From the NCBI GenBank assembly GCA_016201825.1, contig JACQCD010000044.1:1-48653 (forward strand): 48,653 nt of DNA. Reading direction: 5' to 3'. The stretch is from Nitrospirota bacterium. Its GTDB lineage: Bacteria; Nitrospirota; Nitrospiria; 2-01-FULL-66-17. The translations under genes and the position numbers were made by a program. Of this stretch, positions 45,717-48,653 are shown piece after piece; the stretch's first letter is position 1, and every line of letters starts with the position of its first letter. The notes under the pieces were generated by a model, which saw only the letters and a program-made list of their open reading frames with translations, searched no databases and was not told the DNA's origin.

Positions 45717-46567
45717 GAGACGCCGATCCCCGGTGTTCCGTGTGCCGCTGGGGGTGGACGTGCCCGCTCGTGATGCTGGGCGGCGCGGCAGAGATCCTGA
45801 TGCTGTGGGGATTCTCGGTGTGGACCGCCGTGCTGGTCGCCGTTCTCCTGGTCTGCCCGGCGATCATGGTGTGGGGGGCGATCCAGGTGTTGCGCCGTCC
45901 CACGGAGCTTCCCTTGGAACCGGTTCCCGAGACGCGCGGGATGTCGCTGAACTGGGCGGCTCCGTTTTATGATCGGTGGTGCAGGGGGTGCGGTCTTGGA
46001 GACGCGTTCCGAGCGGAGACCCTGCGACATGCGGCGCTCCAACTAGGCGAACGCGTCCTCGACGTAGGGTGCGGCACCGGGGTTTTGACGCGCCGGGCGG
46101 CGGAGGCGGTCGGTCCGACTGGGAGGGCCGTCGGGATCGATCCCGCGCCAAAGATGATTGCCCGCGCTCGAGCGAACGCCGCGCGCGAGGGCGCCCGCAT
46201 CGCCTTTCGGCTGGGCGTGATCGAGCGCCTTCCGTTCGAGGATCGGAGTTTCGACGTGGTGTTGGCCAGCCTGATGATTCACCACCTGCCCCCTGACGTG
46301 AAGCGTGAGGGGTTACGCGAGGTCTACCGCGTGCTCAGGCCCGGCGGCCGTTTGGTCGTCGCAGATTTCGATTGGTCGCGCGCCCATCCCGTGTGGCGGA
46401 TGCTGGCGTGGCCGTTGCGGATCTTGCCCATGCTCCGCGCCCATGCGGCCGGACGAGTGACCCCCTACTTTGTGGAGGCCGGCTTCCGGCCCGTGGATCT
46501 CGTGGGGCGTTGGCGGTGGAGTGTGAGCTTCTGGGTGGCTCGCAGACCCGACGAGTCGAGAGGTTGA
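45713..46567 (+). CDS. Membrane-anchored SAM-dependent methyltransferase
   Basis: This protein of about 284 residues has two N-terminal hydrophobic segments (WTCPLVMLGGAAEILMLWGF; WTAVLVAVLLVCPAIMVWGA) and a class I methyltransferase domain. VLDVGCGTGVLTRRAAEAVG binds SAM, then GIDPAPKM and IERLPFEDRSFDVVLASLMIHH follow. The C-terminal half resembles UbiE/Methyltransf_11 proteins. The start is taken as TTG 45713, overlapping the MAT stop by four bases; a longer GTG start at 45653 lies deep inside MAT and is less likely. Cysteines CSVC and CRGC near the start are notable. The substrate may be a quinone or lipid. Confidence 0.78.
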   Translation: MRDADPRCSVCRWGWTCPLVMLGGAAEILMLWGFSVWTAVLVAVLLVCPAIMVWGAIQVLRRPTELPLEPVPETRGMSLNWAAPFYDRWCRGCGLGDAFRAETLRHAALQLGERVLDVGCGTGVLTRRAAEAVGPTGRAVGIDPAPKMIARARANAAREGARIAFRLGVIERLPFEDRSFDVVLASLMIHHLPPDVKREGLREVYRVLRPGGRLVVADFDWSRAHPVWRMLAWPLRILPMLRAHAAGRVTPYFVEAGFRPVDLVGRWRWSVSFWVARRPDESRG

Positions 46568-46568
46568 T

Positions 46569-48281
<1,713 letters not shown>

Positions 48282-48300
48282 TTCTCTGGTTGAACACGCA

Positions 48301-48340
48301 TCATCCAACTGGATGAAGATAGATCATCCAATCGGATGAT
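48301..48340. promoter_or_regulatory. Two tandem palindromic operators
   Basis: TCATCC-AACT-GGATGA (48301-48316) has perfect 6-bp arms. ATCATCC-AATC-GGATGAT (48323-48340) has perfect 7-bp arms. The centres are 23 bp apart, about two helical turns, and the second copy ends at the proposed -35 box. This is the layout of a cooperative repressor or activator site for the gene starting at 48425. The regulator is not in the window. Confidence 0.65.
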
Positions 48341-48368
48341 TGATGCATTGGCTTTTCATCTGTACCAT
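48340..48368 (+). promoter_or_regulatory. Sigma70-like promoter
   Basis: TTGATG (48340-48345) and TACCAT (48363-48368) are separated by 17 bp, each matching four of six consensus bases. The -35 box overlaps the downstream operator arm by one base, so binding there would affect initiation. Transcription would start near 48375, about 50 bases before the interrupted gene. Confidence 0.5.
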
Positions 48369-48424
48369 GAACCGAAAATGCAAGGCTAAATCATAGCGAA
48401 AACTCTCTTGGGAAGGAGCCTGTG

Positions 48425-48541
48425 ATGACGGATACCCCGGATGTGAGTCGTGCCGTAGAGGTTTGTCGGGAAATCTCATGGGTCGGTGTGACGGATAAGG
48501 AAACACCCTTTAACAGTAGTGTCCGGTTAAGGATCGAATAG
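48425..48541 (+). pseudogene. Flavodiiron/MBL-fold protein, N-terminal remnant cut by IS
   Basis: AAGGAG lies six bases before the ATG. About 30 native codons give MTDTPDVSRAVEVCREISWV and then GVTDKETPFN. The segment ISWVGVTDKET matches the WVGVxDxE start of flavodiiron proteins and related oxygen-binding di-iron metallo-beta-lactamases, which reduce O2 or NO. The frame then enters the end of an IS4-family element and stops at 48541. The rest of the gene should resume beyond the insertion, outside the window. The identification rests on a short stretch, so the family call is tentative; the interruption itself is clear. Confidence 0.55.
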
Positions 48542-48653
48542 ATTCAATTGGTTGCGGTCCTCATCGCCTGTGGAAGTGGAGTCGGTGCCGGGAAAGGCTT
48601 GCTGCAAGGGCATCTTCTCGAACAGCGTGACCGAGAGAATCTGTAACAAAGTG
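48514..48653 (-). mobile_element. IS4-family insertion sequence, partial
   Basis: The element end is taken at CAGTAGTGTCCGGTTAA (48514-48530), which looks like an IS terminal inverted repeat and overlaps the transposase stop codon. The other end and the target duplication lie beyond the window, so the exact boundary is uncertain by a few bases. The window ending within a repeated element suggests a contig edge. Confidence 0.7.
48527..48653 (-). CDS. IS4-family transposase, C-terminal fragment
   Basis: Read on the minus strand, the last 41 codons give LLQILSVTLFEKMPLQQAF followed by a Thr/Asp-rich linker and NQLNLFDP before TAA. The phrase ILSxTLFEK near the end and NQLxLFDx at the C terminus are typical of IS4-family transposases of the IS1380/ISPpu-like size class. 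The catalytic DDE residues lie outside the window. The gene points away from the interrupted flavodiiron-like gene's promoter. Confidence 0.75.
   Translation of the reverse strand, partial: TLLQILSVTLFEKMPLQQAFPGTDSTSTGDEDRNQLNLFDP

Noticed and set aside
48425-48541. A genuine 38-residue protein
   Set aside because: The last nine codons are the end of the IS element and the stop lies inside it; the start region looks like the beginning of a much longer MBL/flavodiiron protein.

Overview
The window is GC-rich (about 60-65% by eye), densely coding bacterial DNA with short gaps and many ATGA/GTGA stop-start overlaps. No rRNA, tRNA or CRISPR array was seen. The gene set (group 3b [NiFe] hydrogenase with a Hyp cluster, DUF3417-type alpha-glucan phosphorylase, archaeal-type methionine adenosyltransferase, copper and RND metal efflux, an sll1863-like stress protein and BCAM0308-like protein) would fit a free-living environmental chemolithotroph. 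A Nitrospira-like member of Nitrospirota is my best guess, at low to moderate confidence; no marker gene in the window settles it.

Layout. 1-7431: ABC-2 exporter permeases (the first cut by the edge), a coiled-coil stress protein, a P-type ATPase of the PEEFP subgroup, a CrtI-like FAD oxidoreductase and an exported YVTN beta-propeller. 7432-14005: an accessory patch with interspersed repeats, a hicBA toxin-antitoxin pair, an unknown exported protein, a ChrB-domain/MFS pair, a membrane protein, a nucleotidyltransferase with a small partner, a hydrolase and a DUF2934 protein. 14006-18095: a zinc-ribbon protein, a phosphoribosyltransferase, a BCAM0308-like protein and glycogen phosphorylase.

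18294-32398: a same-strand block of thirteen genes. It holds the four subunits of a group 3b NAD(P)-linked hydrogenase, an OsmC peroxiredoxin, a sulfide:quinone oxidoreductase, the large-subunit protease, HypA, HypF, HypC, HypD, HypE and a Na,K-ATPase-like P-type pump. HypA lacks its zinc-finger domain and no hypB is present. Three 28-bp palindromes with an ACATGT centre occur in and next to this block; one lies inside the coding sequence of the diaphorase subunit.

32436-48281: metal and envelope genes. These are an unknown Cys-rich exported protein, a TolC/adaptor/RND pump, a c-heme outer-membrane-like protein whose signal peptide is frameshifted, a methyltransferase, a Met-rich Spy/CpxP-like protein with a copper ATPase carrying two YHS domains, DUF2933, an ICMT-like methyltransferase, archaeal-type MAT, a membrane methyltransferase and an ABC1/UbiB-like kinase.

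48282-48653: two tandem palindromic operators and a promoter precede the first ~30 codons of a probable flavodiiron/metallo-beta-lactamase gene, which is interrupted by an IS4-family element running off the window.
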